This document shows, piece by piece, positions 44,090 to 57,333 of a stretch of DNA of 64,000 nucleotides. The notes under the pieces are model-generated. The model did no database searches, was not told the DNA's origin, and saw only the letters and a program-made list of their open reading frames with translations. Numbering within the stretch: position 1 is the stretch's first letter; the number at the start of each line of letters is the position of its first letter. Source of the DNA: Drosophila miranda. Its lineage: Eukaryota; Arthropoda; Insecta; Diptera; Drosophilidae. The position numbers and the translations under genes were made by a program. The stretch covers positions 1,922,001-1,986,000 of the forward strand of contig NW_022881625.1 of the NCBI RefSeq assembly GCF_003369915.1. The letters run 5' to 3'.

Positions 44090-44936
44090 ACCTCTCCTGT
44101 CTTGGCCTCGGGACTGTGTTTGGCGAGGGTTGAGGTAGCACTCGTGGCCGTTGCCGTTGCCGTGGCGCCGCTCTGGGGCAGGGCGATCGTGCCACCGGAT
44201 GAAGAGTTGTCCACTGTATCCACTGTGGGACTCCTGCCGAACCCACCGAGGAGCGCACTGTGGGGTCCTGCAGGTTGAAGCTCAGACTGAAGCTGTTGTT
44301 CCGCGAAATGTTGCCGTTGCCGCTGCCGTTCAGGGGCTTCACGGACAGGAGGGCCGTGGTGGTGATGCCGCCGCCGCCGCCCGCACCCGGCCCCACGGTC
44401 ATGCCGTTGCTGGAGCCACTGTTGCTGTAGCCGTCCTGCTCCTGGGCCAGGTCCACGATGGACAGGGACGAGGGGAAGCGCTGAATGGAGAGCGAGACGG
44501 GGATCGTGGTGATGACGTCATTGGGCTCGTAGCCACTGGCCGTTGTCGTGATGGTCGGCAGCTGGGCGTTCGCCGCGATGGGAAGGATGCTCAGGGTCCC
44601 CGTGGGAATGGTGTACCCGCCGCCGCTGCTGTTGGCCATCGTGAAGGGAAACGACAGCGTGGTGATGTTCGTGGCAGCGGAGAGGGCTACGGAATCGAGA
44701 ATCGAAGGGAGAGAGATTGTGGTTGGAGTATCTGAATCTGCATCTGCGGGAGTATCTGTGCCCGGTACTCACTGCTGTGAACTCGCTGTAAATGATGACC
44801 ACTGCGGGCAGGGTCAACGCCTTGACGCAGCACATGAGGAACACAAAGAAGAGCCACCCGATCTCCCCGCAGGTGGAGAAGCGGAAGAGCTGCAGGAAGC
44901 CGATCGGCTGTGTGGGCTCCAGTCCTGCGGACTGTG
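44090..44936 (-). pseudogene. Gene 1 (U6), start deleted
   Basis: Exon 2 (44686-44090) has a one-base loss near 44230 that changes the C-terminal frame. Intron 44772-44687 is normal. Exon 1 keeps only its last 55 or so codons; its ATG and promoter are deleted. It could only be expressed as part of the gene 2 transcript. Confidence 0.7.
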
Positions 44937-45602
44937 CAGCACGAATGGTGCCGGCTGATTTGTACCGGCATTTCCTCCAGCGGGAACGACTTCGGGAGCA
45001 GCTACGGGAGCGACTGCGGGAGCGACTCCGACCGACTCGCCTTCATCGTCCGAGCCCCCGAGCATTACGCTGTCCAAAGTAGTGCGGGACGCCCGCAGTG
45101 TCATCATGTGCCGGGTGCTGCGTTCGCCCAAGGTGTTGCGCACCTTCAGGCAGCTCTTCTGCGACAGGGTTCTTTTTTTTTCGCCCGTACCCAGGGCGAG
45201 GACGCGGCGCTGGCACTCGCCGAATGCCACGGCATGGCTGCTGGTGGGCCCGTCGTCCTCATTGCCGGGCCGTTCAAAAATCGTCTCGAAACCGGTGGGC
45301 CTCGACTTTGCGATGGTCTGCGATGGCGCCTGAGAACCGGTGGTCGGCGTCAGGCTGGGCTTCTTGGCCAGGCGGCTGGGACTAAGACTGGGCCTGGCGG
45401 CGCTCTGGCTCTTGCTCTTGCAGGCGCGCGGCGGCATTTGGCGCCGAACCATAGTCGCGGTTGCCACAGATCCTGTATCCCCCGGTATACTCCCGGCTGA
45501 AATGAGACGAAATGAGAAATGAGTTACGACTGTCCGATGGCCGCAGAACCGAGTACTTCCTTTACCTTTAGCTTTGCCTTCAAGTTTTTTCTTTGCAGGC
45601 AT
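44814..45602 (-). CDS. Gene 2 (U6): fusion of gene 2 to gene 1 antisense-free tail
   Basis: Exon 1 45602-45566, 69-nt intron, exon 2 45496 onward reads normal gene 2 to APFVL, then crosses the deletion into gene 1 exon 1 in a different frame and stops at 44814. Predicted 239 residues with a novel 45-50 residue Ser/Cys-rich end. The gene 2 stop and poly(A) signal are lost; transcripts would run into gene 1 and use its splice sites and poly(A) signals. Confidence 0.5.
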   Translation of the reverse strand: MPAKKKLEGKAKGKGSTRFCGHRTVVTHFSFRLISAGSIPGDTGSVATATMVRRQMPPRACKSKSQSAARPSLSPSRLAKKPSLTPTTGSQAPSQTIAKSRPTGFETIFERPGNEDDGPTSSHAVAFGECQRRVLALGTGEKKRTLSQKSCLKVRNTLGERSTRHMMTLRASRTTLDSVMLGGSDDEGESVGVAPAVAPVAAPEVVPAGGNAGTNQPAPFVLHSPQDWSPHSRSASCSSSASPPAGRSGGSSLCSSCAASRR

Positions 45603-47745
45603 TTCTCGTATCTTTTTCCGTCTCCTGGGTAAACCTTTCGACTTCTCAAACGAGCAACGAGCAACGAGCCTCTTTGGGTTGAGGGCTCTCAGTGCTCCAC
45701 AGGGGAGGGGCTGAGAGGCTGGGGTGTGAGCCGCCAGCAACCAAGCGCGTTGCTTTATTAATATTTGTGGGCAGTATATGTCTTAATTTAATTTATGTAC
45801 ATTTTTGTGTTTGTTTTACAATTCAACTATTGAGTCTCAATACCCACGCTACAAGGAGTGGAAACAGCAGCCGAGAGAGAGAGCGATCCCAATACCCACG
45901 CTACACGAAGGAGAAGCAGCAGCCAGAACAAGAGCCACGAAGAGGGGAATAGTCGGATCTCTCCCACTCCGACCAGTGACGCCGATGTGATCAACAACTC
46001 TCCCCGGCCAGCCCGAAGCCAACGCCTACAAGGGAGACCGAGAGAGAGGCCGCCGTCGCGAAACTGAGAGAGAGTTTTTCATTTAAAACAATGGGGGGAG
46101 CAACACCGGAACCAGATCCCACAGGAACCACGACGAGCATCACTAGCATTAATACCGACGTCACACGAAGGGGAAATCGCAGCCAAGAGAGAGCCAGGGC
46201 TGGAGCGATCCCATACCTTTGTCACACGAAGGGGAAATGGTAGCCGAGAGCGATCCCATTACCCACGCTACAAGGAGGGGAAACAGCAGCCGAGGAACTC
46301 CAGCGCCACCGCTCCTATACGCCATCTACTTATTTGTATATGTACTAAATTCAAATAATACATGCCATATTTTACATTTTACATGTAGTTGCAGTGTTTT
46401 TGGCTGAACAATGGGAAGGTAACACTAGTTACAGTAGTGGTAGGTATTCGGTATTTTTTATGCAAGTATTTTGAGTAAAGGAAGTTAAGGTAACACTAGA
46501 CTTACCATTAACATGTGTTTTCTTTTACAATGGATTGCGTCTTTTCAGTCCGTTTCCGTCCTCAGAGCGGGCTTCATATAAGTGGCGGCGCAAGGCTGAT
46601 CCTCATATCAGTATCAGCATAGGCCCTGTAGTTGGATGGGTGCGTACCACCGCAACTTTGGCATTTAGCTGGGTGCGGTGGACGACACCACCGCACTTTA
46701 CACATACGAAGCCGCGTTGACAGAAGTTGTTAAACCGCCGCAACTTTGGCATTTAGCTGGTTGCGGTGGACGAAACCACCGCACTTTACACAAACGAAGC
46801 CGCGTTGACAGAAGTTGTTAAACCGCCGCAATTTTCGCATATAGCTGGGTGCGGTGGACGAAACCACCGCACTTTACACAGGCGAAGCCGCGTTGACAGT
46901 AGTTGTGTGTGGTTTAAGAAATCTTTGTGTTTTATGATTCTCTTTGTGGTTTGTGATTTGAATATATGTTTAGTGGCGCACAGAATTTTAATTTACATTG
47001 GCGAGAAAGAGGAAATAAAGCTTGTCGGTAGTGGTTGGGAAGGGAATGTGTGTGGGGCGAGTTGGGAAAATGGCTGCTTGGCTTGGCGTCGGCATTTTAA
47101 TGTATTCCTTATTGGCGTTAATTAAGAATTTTTAACAGTTTAGTTGGGCGGCAAACAAGTTAAGGGGCTCGTTAGTCGCCCGACGTGTCACACCGCTTCA
47201 TCTGCCTCGTCGATCATCTGTAACTGTATCTGTATCTGTACAAAGGAGCCTAGAATTTCTTAGATCTGTGTTCTTCTACCATCCTCTACATGGATTGGTT
47301 CCACATTAATCCTAAAGATGCACAAATTTTATAGCTTGAACAAAAAAAAAAAAAACACATACAATAATCGCATATCACATATTATGTTTTTTGTGGAGAG
47401 GGGGAGGGTTCCAAAGTATTTACACGGTCCAATGTTTGCACGGGTAATATAATGGAGATTCTCTTGGTAAAGATTTTATTCGTAATTTATTCGCCCAACT
47501 ATCGAGAAAGACTCGCGTGTGCCGTACGATACGATCCATTACGATACGATATCGTCTGTGGGCTTATATATGTATGTATATTGATGTGTGCATATGTATG
47601 TACAATCCGAAGAGAGGATTACTCTTGTTTTGTTCTCTTTCCTAGATGATAATATCGTATCAGTGGTTCTGGAAGGGGGTGCTTAAACCTACGACGAAAG
47701 CTATAATCCAGTGGATGGGTCGGAATAGGTGTCCTGTTCCTCCGC

Positions 47746-48646
47746 TCAGACATAGCCCTCTCCTGTCTTGGCCTCGGGACTGTGTTTGACGAGGGTTGAG
47801 GTAGGACTCGTGGCCGTTGCCGTTGCCGTGGCGCCGCTCTGGGGCAGGGCGATCGTGCCACCGGATGAAGAGTTGTCCACTGTATCCACTGTGGGGGCTC
47901 CTGCCGAACGCACCGAGGAGCGCACTGTGGGGTCCTGCATGTTGAAGCTCAGACTGAAGCTGTTGTTCCGCGAAATGTTGCCGTTGCCGCTGCCGTTCAG
48001 GGGCTTCACGGACAGGAGGGCCGTGGTGGTGATGCCGCCGCCGCCGCCCGCACCCGGCCCCACGGTCATGCCGTTGCTGGAGCCACTGTTGCTGTAGCCG
48101 TCCTGCTCCTGGGCCAGGTCCACGATGGACAGGGACTAGGGGAAGCGCTGAATGGAGAGCGAGACGGGGATCGTGGTGATGCCGTCATTGGGCTCGTAGC
48201 CACTGGCCGTTGTCGTGATGGTCGGCAGCTGGGCGTTCGCCGCGATGGGAAGGATGCTCAGGGTCCCCGTGGGAATGGTGTACCCGCCGCCGCTGCTGTT
48301 GGCCATCGTGAAGGGAAACGACAGCGTGGTGATGTTCGTGGCAGCGGAGAGGGCTACGGAATCGAGAATCGAAGGGAGAGAGATTGTGGTTGGAGTATCT
48401 GAATCTGCATCTGCGGGAGTATCTGTGCCCGGTACTCACTGCTGTGAACTCGCTGTAAATGATGACCACTGCGGGCAGGGTCCACGCCTTGAGGTACCCA
48501 AAGAAGAGCCACGCGATCTCCCCGCAGGTGGAGAAGCGGAAGAGCTGCAGGAAGCCGATCGGCTGTGTGGGCTCCAGTCCTGCGGCCACCGGCGCCTCAT
48601 CCAGGGACTTGCCATCGGTTGTCGTCGTGCCAGAAGCCTCGTCCAT
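47746..48646 (-). pseudogene. Gene 1 (U7), nonsense and small deletion
   Basis: Exon 1 (48646-48440) has a 12-bp in-frame loss inside the membrane helix (FGYLKAWTLPAV). Intron 48439-48354. Exon 2 (48353-47746) has a stop codon just upstream of SLSIVDLAQEQ (plus-strand gggaCTAggg near 48136). Confidence 0.65.
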
Positions 48647-49404
48647 CTATCGGTACGACGAAGGACGGAGGAATAGTGTTACTCGAGCCAAGACCCGCGA
48701 TTTATTCACAGACACGGACAGAGACAGACGGCACGCAAAGGTTAATTCAATTACTGCCACACTCTCAGAGGCATGTATCTGTATCTGTGGCTGTGGCAAG
48801 GGTACAGCAGCTACTTTGTATCTTTTGCCATAGTTCTCTCTCATTGACCCGCGGGGTTAACGCGTAATAAAATCTACCGTTTATTATTGGACATTCCAAC
48901 GCCAATTTGGAGCGATTCGATTCGATTCCCTTTCAGAGGCCCGTACAGAAATCTGTGTGGCGCCATTCGCCCCCTGCCCCCTCTCCTTGTCGTGGGATGG
49001 ATGATCACCTTTTAATTGATTTTCAACACTTTGATCCTTCAGATACTGTATCTATGCACTGATTTCTGCAGAAGATCCGTTACTGCTCACTCGGACCGCC
49101 CAAGCGCGACTGCTGGAACACCGTCCGCGGAGCCACCCATTTATGTTGATTCCCCGATGTGGATGCTGGACAGAGTACTCGGGCTTGGGCATGAGTACTC
49201 GTGAGTGTATCGTATCAATCGCTCGCTTTGGGGTTCACAATTCTAATTGATCTCCGCTTTCCGCTCTTGGGGTAGGTTCCGCCGAAAGAGGCGCTTCAAT
49301 TTACAATGAGAGCAAAAGAGACATTCTGTAGAGGGTTTTTCTTTTCTTTGCTTTTCTTTTCTTTATTCTTTTTCTTTCATTTGGAGGGTGGAAGGTGCAA
49401 CAAT

Positions 49405-50109
49405 CTAAAACGGAGGCAGACTCTTGAGCCTCCTGCTGGTGCGCAGCACGAATGGTGCCGGCTGATTTGTACCGGCATTTCCTCCAGCGGGAACGACTTC
49501 GGGAGCAGCTACGGGAGCGACTGCGGGAGCGACTCCGACCGACTCGCCTTCATCGTCCGAGCCCCCGAGCATTACGCTGTCCAAAGTAGTGCGGGACGCC
49601 CGCAGTGTCATCATGTGCCGGGTGCTGCGTTCGCCCAAGGTGTTGCGCACCTTCAGGCAGCTCTTCTGCGACAGGGTTCTTTTTTTTTCGCCCGTACCCA
49701 GGGCGAGGACGCGGCGCTGGCACTCGCCGAATGCCACGGCATGGCTGCTGGTGGGCCCGTCGTCCTCATTGCCGGGCCGTTCAAAAATCGTCTCGAGACC
49801 GGTGGGCCTCGACTTTGCGATGGTCGGCGATGGCGCCTGAGAAGCGGTGGTCGGCGTCAGGCTGGGCTTCTTGGCCAGACGGCTGGGACTAAGACTGGGC
49901 CTGGCGGCGCTCTGGCTCTTGCTCTTGCAGGCGCGCGGCGGCATTTGGCGCCGAACCATAGTCGCGGTTGCCACAGATCCTGTATCCCCCGGTATACTCC
50001 CGGCTGAAATGAGACGAAATGAGAAATGAGTTACGACTGTCCGATGGCCGCAGAACCGAGTACTTCCTTTACCTTTAGCTTTGCCTTCAAGTTTTTTCTT
50101 TGCAGGCAT
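49405..50109 (-). CDS. Gene 2 (U7)
   Basis: Exon 1 50109-50073, 69-nt intron, exon 2 50003-49405, open for 211 residues. A few private residue changes (TTASQAPSPT). Confidence 0.7.
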   Translation of the reverse strand: MPAKKKLEGKAKGKGSTRFCGHRTVVTHFSFRLISAGSIPGDTGSVATATMVRRQMPPRACKSKSQSAARPSLSPSRLAKKPSLTPTTASQAPSPTIAKSRPTGLETIFERPGNEDDGPTSSHAVAFGECQRRVLALGTGEKKRTLSQKSCLKVRNTLGERSTRHMMTLRASRTTLDSVMLGGSDDEGESVGVAPAVAPVAAPEVVPAGGNAGTNQPAPFVLRTSRRLKSLPPF

Positions 50110-52248
50110 TTCTCGTATCTTTTTCCGTCTCCTGGGTAAACCTTTCGACTTCTCAAACGAGCAACGAGCAACAAGCCTCTTTGGGTTGAGGGCTCTCAGT
50201 GCTCCACAGGGGAGGGGCTGAGAGGCTGGGGTGTGAGCCGCCAGCAACCAAGCGCGTTGCTTTATTAATATTTGTGGGCAGTATATGTCTTAATTTAATT
50301 TATGTACATTTTTGTGTTTGTTTTACAATTCAACTATTGAGTCTCAATACCCACGCTACAAGGAGTGGAAACAGCAGCCGAGAGAGAGAGCGATCCCAAT
50401 ACCCACGCTACACGAAGGAGAAGCAGCAGCCAGAACAAGAGCCACGAAGAGGGGAATAGATTGATCTCTCCCACTCCGACCAGTGACGCCGATGTGATCA
50501 ACAACTCTCCCCGGCCAGCCCGAAGCCAACGCCTACAAGGGAGACCGAGAGAGAGGCCGCCGTCGCGAAACTGAGAGAGAGTTTTTCATTTAAAACAATG
50601 GGGGGAGCAACACCGAAACCAGATCCCACAGGAACCACGACGAGCATCACTAGCATTAATACCGACGTCACACGAAGGGGAAATCGCAGCCAAGAGAGAG
50701 CCAGGGCTGGAGCGATCCATACCTTTGTCACACGAAGGGGAAATGGTAGCCGAGAGCGATCCCAATACCCACGCTACAAGGAGGGGAAACAGCAGCCGAG
50801 GAACTCCAGCGCCACCGCTCCTATACGCCATCTACTAATTTGTATATGTACTAAATTCAAATAATACATGCCATATTTTACATGTAGTTGCAGTGTTTTT
50901 GGCTGAACAATGGGAAGGTAACACTAGTTACAGTAGTGGTAGGTATTCGGTATTTTTTTATGCAAGTATTTTGAGTAAAGAAAGTTAAGGTAACACTAGA
51001 CTTACCATTAACATGTGTTTTCTTTTACAATGGATTGCGTCTTTTCAGTCCGTTCCCGTCCTCGGAGCGGGCTTCATATAAGTGGCGGCGCAAGGCTGAT
51101 CCTCATATCAGTATCAGCATAGGCCCTGTAGTTGGATGGGTGCGTACCGCCGCAACTTTGGCATTTAGCTGGGTGCGGTGGACGAAACCACCGCACTTTA
51201 CACAGACGAAGCCGCGTTGACAGAAGTTGTTAAACCGCCGCAATTTTCGCATTTAGCTGGGTGCGGTGGACGAAACCACCGCACTTTACACAGGCGAAGC
51301 CGCGTTGACAGAAGTTGTTAAACCGCCGCAATTTTCGCATATAGCTGGGTGCGGTGGACGAAACCACCGCACTTTACACAGGCGAAGCCGCGTTGACAGT
51401 AGTTGTGTGTGGTTTAAGAAATCTTTGTGTTTTATGATTCTCTTTGTGGTTTGTGATTTGAATATATGTTTAGTGGCGCACAGAATTTTAATTTACATTG
51501 GCGAGAAAGAGGAAATAAAGCTTGTCGGTAGTGGTTGGGAAGGGAATGTGTGTGGGGCGAGTTGGGAAAATGGCTGCTTGGCTTGGCGTCGGCATTTTAA
51601 TGTATTCCTTATTGGCGTTAATTAAGAATTTTTAACAGTTTAGTTGGGCGGCAAACAAGTTAAGGGGCTCGTTAGTCGCCCGACGTGTCACACCGCTTCA
51701 TCTGCCTCGTCGATCATCTGTAACTGTATCTGTATCTGTACAAAGGAGCCTAGAATTTCTTAGATCTGTGTTCTTCTACCATCCTCTACATGGATTGGTT
51801 CCACATTATTCCTAAAGATGCACAAATTTTATAGCTTGAACAAAAATAAAAAACACATACAATAATCGCATATCACATATTATGTTTTTTGTGGAGAGGG
51901 GGAGGGGGAGGGTTCCAAAGTATTTACACGGTCCAATGTTTGCACGGGTAATATAATGGAGATTCTCTTGGTAAAGATTTTATTCGTAATTTAATCGCCC
52001 AACTATCGAGAAAGACTCGCGTGTGCCGTACGATACGATCCATTACGATACGATATCGTCTGTGGGCTATATATGTATGTATATTGATGTGTGCATATGT
52101 ATGTACAATCCGAAGAGAGGATTACTCTTGTTTTGTTCTCTTTCCTAGATGATAATATCGTATCAGTGGTTCTGGAAGGGGGTGCTTAAACCTACGACGA
52201 AAGCTATAATCCAGTGGATGGGTCGGAATAGGTGTCCTGTTCCTCCGC

Positions 52249-53134
52249 TCAGACATAGACCTCTCCTGTCTTGGCCTCGGGACTGTGTTTGGCGAGGGTT
52301 GAGGTAGCACTCGTGGCCGTTGCCGTTGCCTTGGCGCCGCTCTGGGGCAGGGCGGTCGTGCCACCGGATGAAGAGTTGTCCACTGTATCCACTGTGGGGG
52401 CTCCTGCCGAACGCACCGAGGAGCGCACTGTGGGGTCCTGCAGGTTGAAGCTCAGACTGAAGCTGTTGTTCCGCGAAATGTTGCCGTTGCCGCTGCCGTT
52501 CAGGGGCTTCACGGACAGGAGGGCCGTCGTGGTGATGCCGCCGCCGCCGCCCGCACCCGGCCCCACGGTCATGCCGTTGCTGTAGCCGTCCTGCTCCTGG
52601 GCCAGGTCCACGATGGACAGGGACGACAGGGACAGCGAGACGGGGATCGTGGTGATGACGTCATTGGGCTCGTAGCCACTGGCCGGTGTCGTGATGGTCG
52701 GCAGCTGGGCGTTCGCCGCGATGGGAAGGATGCTCAGGGTCCCCGTGGGAATGGTGTACCCGCCGCCGCTGCTGTTGGCCATCGTGAAGGGAAACGACAG
52801 CGTGGTGATGTTCGTGGCAGCGGAGAGGGCTACGGAATCGAGAATCGAAGGGAGAGAGATTGTGGTTGGAGTATCTGAATCTGCATCTGCGGGAGTATCT
52901 GTGCCCGGTACTCACTGCTGTGAACTCGCTGTAAATGATGACCACTGCGGGCAGGGTCAACGCCTTGACGCAGCACATGAGGAACCCAAAGAAGAGCCAC
53001 GCGATCTCCCCGCAGGTGGAGAAGCGGAAGAGCTGCAGGAAGCCGATCGGCTGTGTGCGCTCCAGTCCTGCGGCGACCGGCGCCTCATCCAGGGACTTGC
53101 CATCGGTTGTCGTCGTGCAAGAAGCCTCGTCCAT
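52249..53134 (-). CDS. Gene 1 (U8)
   Basis: Exon 1 53134-52916, intron 52915-52830, exon 2 52829-52249 with small in-frame losses around SLSLSSLSIVDLAQEQDGYSN. 267 residues with the frame-keeping donor. Shares the U5/U9 exon 1 variants. Confidence 0.6.
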
Positions 53135-53667
53135 CTATCGGTACGACGAAGGACGGAGGAATAGTGTTACTCGAGCCAAGACCCGCGATTTATTCACAGA
53201 CACGGACAGAGACAGACGGCACGCAAAGGTTAATTCAATTACTGCCACACTCTCAGAGGCATGTATCTGTATCTGTGGCTGTGGAAAGGGTACAGCAGCT
53301 ACTTTGTATCTTTTGCCATAGTTCTCTCTCATTGACCCGCGGGGTTAACGAGTAATAGAATCTACCGTTTATTATTGGACATTCCAACGCCAATTTGGAG
53401 CGATTCGATTCGATTCCCTTTCAGAGGCCCGTACAGAAATCTGTGTGGCGCCATTCGCCCCCTGCCCGTGTATCGTATCAATCGCTCGCTTTGGGGTTCA
53501 ATATTCTAATTGATCTCCGCTTTCCGCTCTTGGGGTAGGTTCCGCCGAAAGAGGCGCTTCAATTTACAATGAGAGCAAAAGAGACATTCTGTAGAGGGTT
53601 TTTCTTTTCTTTGCTTTTCTTTTCTTTATTCTTTTTCTTTCATTTGGAGGGTGGAAGGTGCAACAAT

Positions 53668-54360
53668 CTAAAACGGAGGCAGACTCTTGAGCCTCCTGCT
53701 GGTGCGCAGCACGAATGGTGCCGGCTGATTTGTACCGGCATTTCCTCCAGCGGGAACGACTTCGGGAGCAGCTACGGGAGCGACTCCGACCGACTCGCCT
53801 TCATCGCCCGAGCCCCCGAGCATTACGCTGTCCAAAGTAGTGCGGGACGCCCGCAGTGTCATCATGTGCCGGGTGCTGCGTTCGCCCAAGGTGTTGCGCA
53901 CCTTCAGGCAGCTCTTCTGCGACAGGGTTCTTTTTTTTTCGCCCGTACCCAGGGCGAGGACGCGGCGCTGGCACTCGCCGAATGCCACGGCATGGCTGCT
54001 GGTGGGCCCGTCGTCCTCATTGCCGGGCCGTTCAAAAATCGTCTCGAGACCGGTGGGCCTCGACTTTGCGATGGTCTGCGATGGCGCCTGAGAACCGGTG
54101 GTCGGCGTCAGGCTGGGCTTCTTGGCCAGGCGGCTGGGACTAAGACTGGGCCTGGCGGCGCTCTGGCTCTTGCTCTTGCAGGCGCGCGGCGGCATTTGGC
54201 GCCGAACCATAGTCGCGGTTGCCACAGATCCTGTATCCCCCGGTATACTCCCGGCTGAAATGAGACGAAATGAGAAATGAGTTACGACTGTCCGATGGCC
54301 GCAGAACCGAGTACTTCCCTTACCTTTAGCTTTGCCTTCAAGTTTTTTCTTTGCAGGCAT
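53668..54360 (-). CDS. Gene 2 (U8)
   Basis: Exon 1 54360-54324, 69-nt intron, exon 2 54254-53668. A 12-bp in-frame loss shortens the Ala/Val/Pro stretch, giving 207 residues. Confidence 0.7.
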   Translation of the reverse strand: MPAKKKLEGKAKGKGSTRFCGHRTVVTHFSFRLISAGSIPGDTGSVATATMVRRQMPPRACKSKSQSAARPSLSPSRLAKKPSLTPTTGSQAPSQTIAKSRPTGLETIFERPGNEDDGPTSSHAVAFGECQRRVLALGTGEKKRTLSQKSCLKVRNTLGERSTRHMMTLRASRTTLDSVMLGGSGDEGESVGVAPVAAPEVVPAGGNAGTNQPAPFVLRTSRRLKSLPPF

Positions 54361-56420
54361 TTCTCGTATCTTTTTCCGTCTCCTGGGTAAACCTTTCGAC
54401 TTCTCAAACGAGCAACGAGCAACGAGCCTCTTTGGGTTGAGGGCTCTCAGTGCTCCACAGGGGAGGGGCTGAGAGGCTGGGGTGTGAGCCGCCAGCAACC
54501 AAGCGCGTTGCTTTATTAATATTTGTGGGCAGTATATGTCTTAATTTAATTTATGTACATTTTTGTGTTTGTTTTACAATTCAACTATTGAGTCTCAATA
54601 CCCACGCTACAAGGAGTGGAAACAGCAGCCGAGAGAGAGAGAGCGATCCCAATACCCACGCTACACGAAGGAGAAGCAGCAGCCAGAACAAGAGCCACGA
54701 AGAGGGGAATAGTAGGATCTCTCCCACTCCGACCAGTGACGCCGATGTGATCAACAACTCTCCCCGGCCAGCCCGAAGCCAACGCCTACAAGGGAGACCG
54801 AGAGAGAGGCCGCCGTCGCGAAACTGAGAGAGAGTTTTTCATTTAAAACAATGGGGGGAGCAACACCGAAACCAGATCCCACAGGAACCACGACGAGCAT
54901 CACTAGCATTAATACCGACGTCACACGAAGGGGAAATCGCAGCCAAGAGAGAGCCAGGGCTGGAGCGATCCCATACCTTTGTCACACGAAGGGGAAATGG
55001 TAGCCGAGAGCGATCCCAATACCCACGCTACAAGGAGGGGAAACAGCAGCCGAGGAACTCCAGCGCCACCGCTCCTATACGCCATCTACTTATTTGTATA
55101 TGTACTAAATTCAAATAATACATGCCATATTTTACATGTAGTTGCAGTGTTTTTCGCTGAACAATGGGAAGGTAACACTAGTTACAGTAGTGGTAGGTAT
55201 TCGGTATTTTTTTATGCAAGTATTTTGAGTAAAGAAAGTTAAGGTAACACTAGACTTACCATTAACATGTGTTTTCTTTTACAATGGATTGCGTCTTTTC
55301 AGTCCGTTCCCGTCCTCGGAGCGGGCTTCATATAAGTGGCGGCGCAAGGCTGATCCTCATATCAGTATCAGCATAGGCCCTGTAGTTGGATGGGTGCGTA
55401 CCGCCGCAACTTTGGCATTTAGCTGGGTGCGGTGGACGAAACCACCGCACTTTACACAGACGAAGCCGCGTTGACAGAAGTTGTTAAACCGCCGCAATTT
55501 TCGCATTTAGCTGGGTGCGGTGGACGAAACCACCGCACTTTACACAGGCGAAGCCGCGTTGACAGTAGTTGTGTGTGGTTCAAGAAATCTTTGTGTTTTA
55601 TGATTCTCTTTGTGGTTTGTGATTTGAATATATGTTTAGTGGCGCACAGAATTTTAATTTACATTGGCGAGAAAAAGGAAATAAAGCTTGTCGGTAGTGG
55701 TTGGGAAGGGAATGTGTGTGGGGCGAGTTGGGAAAATGGCTGCTTGGCTTGGCGTCGGCATTTTAATGTATTCCTTATTGGCGTTAATTAAGAATTTTTA
55801 ACAGTTTAGTTGGGCGGCAAACAAGTTAAGGGGCTCGTTAGTCGCCCGACGTGTCACACCGCTTCATCTGCCTCGTCGATCATCTGTAACTGTATCTGTA
55901 TCTGTACAAAGGAGCCTAGAATTTCTTAGATCTGTGTTCTTCTACCATCCTCTACATGGATTGGTTCCACATTAATCCTAAAGATGCACAAATTTTATAG
56001 CTTGAACAAAAAAAAAAAAAACACATACAATAATCGCATATCACATATTATGTTTTTTGTGGAGAGGGGAGGGGGAGGGGAGGGTTCCAAAGTATTTACA
56101 CGGTCCAATGTTTGCACGGGTAATATAATGGAGATTCTCTTGGTAAAGATTTTGTTCGTAATTTATTCGCCCAACTATCGAGAAAGACTCGCGTGTGCCG
56201 TACGATACGTTCCATTACGATACGATATCGTCTGTGGGCTATATATGTATGTATATTGATGTGTGCATATGTATGTACAATCCGAAGAGAGGATTACTCT
56301 TGTTTTGTTCTCTTTCCTAGATGATAATATCGTATCAGTGGTTCTGGAAGGGGGTGCTTAAACCTACGACGAACGCTATAATCCAGTGGATGGGTCGGAA
56401 TAGGTGTCCTGTTCCTCCGC

Positions 56421-57333
56421 TCAGACATAGCCCTCTCCTGTCTTGGCCTCGGGACTGTGTTTGGCGAGGGTTGAGGTAGCACTCGTGGCCGTTGCCGTTG
56501 CCGTGGCGCCGCTCTGGGGCAGGGCGATCGTGCCACTGGATGAAGAGTTGTCCACTGTATCCACTGTGGGGGCTCCTGCCGAACGCACCGAGGAGCGCAC
56601 TGTGGGGTCCTGCAGGTTGAAGCTCAGACTGAAGCTGTTGTTCCGCGAAATGTTGCCGTTGCCGCTGCCGTTCAGGGGCTTCACGGACAGGAGGGCCGTG
56701 GTGGTGATGCCGCCGCCGCCGCCCGCACCCGGCCCCACGGTCATGCCGTTGCTGGAGCCACTGTTGCTGTAGCCGTCCTGCTCCTGGGCCAGGTCCACGA
56801 TGGACAGGGACGAGGGGAAGCGCTGAATGGAGAGCGAGACGGGGATCGTGGTGATGACGTCATTGGGCTCGTAGCCACTGGCCGTTGTCGTGATGGTCGG
56901 CAGCTGGGCGTTCGCCGCGATGGGAAGGATGCTCAGGGTCCCCGTGGGAATGGTGTACCCGCCGCCGCTGCTGTTGGCCATCGTGAAGGGAAACGACAGC
57001 GTGGTGATGTTCGTGGCAGCGGAGAGGGCTACGGAATCGAGAATCGAAGGGAGAGAGATTGTGGTTGGAGTATCTGAATCTGCATCTGCGGGAGTATCTG
57101 TGCCCGGTACTCACTGCTGTGAACTCGCTGTAAATGATGACCACTGCGGGCAGGGTCAACGCCTTGACGCAGCACATGAGGAACCCAAAGAAGAGCCACG
57201 CGATCTCCCCGCAGGTGGAGAAGCGGAAGAGCTGCAGGAAGCCGATCGGCTGTGTGCGCTCCAGTCCTGCGGCGACCGGCGCCTCATCCAGGGACTTGCC
57301 ATCGGTTGTCGTCGTGCAAGAAGCCTCGTCCAT
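56421..57333 (-). CDS. Gene 1 (U9)
   Basis: Exon 1 57333-57115, intron 57114-57029, exon 2 57028-56421; 276 residues with the frame-keeping donor. The C-terminus reads GEGYV in place of GEVYV. Confidence 0.6.

Larger units (their letters stand above)
42991..46643. repeat. Array unit U6 (850-bp deletion)
   Basis: 3653 bp. Three hairpin repeats, gene 1 exon 2, intron and part of exon 1, then a direct jump at about 44936 to the 3' end of gene 2. The missing block covers the gene 1 start and 5' flank and the gene 2 3' UTR. Confidence 0.92.
46644..51143. repeat. Array unit U7 (complete)
   Basis: 4500 bp with three hairpin repeats. Gene 2 open; gene 1 damaged. The C-terminal codon of gene 1 reads GEGYV as in U9. 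Confidence 0.92.
51144..55397. repeat. Array unit U8 (250-bp deletion between genes)
   Basis: 4254 bp with three hairpin repeats. About 245 bp is missing at 53467 in the interval between gene 1 and gene 2; both genes stay open. Confidence 0.92.
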
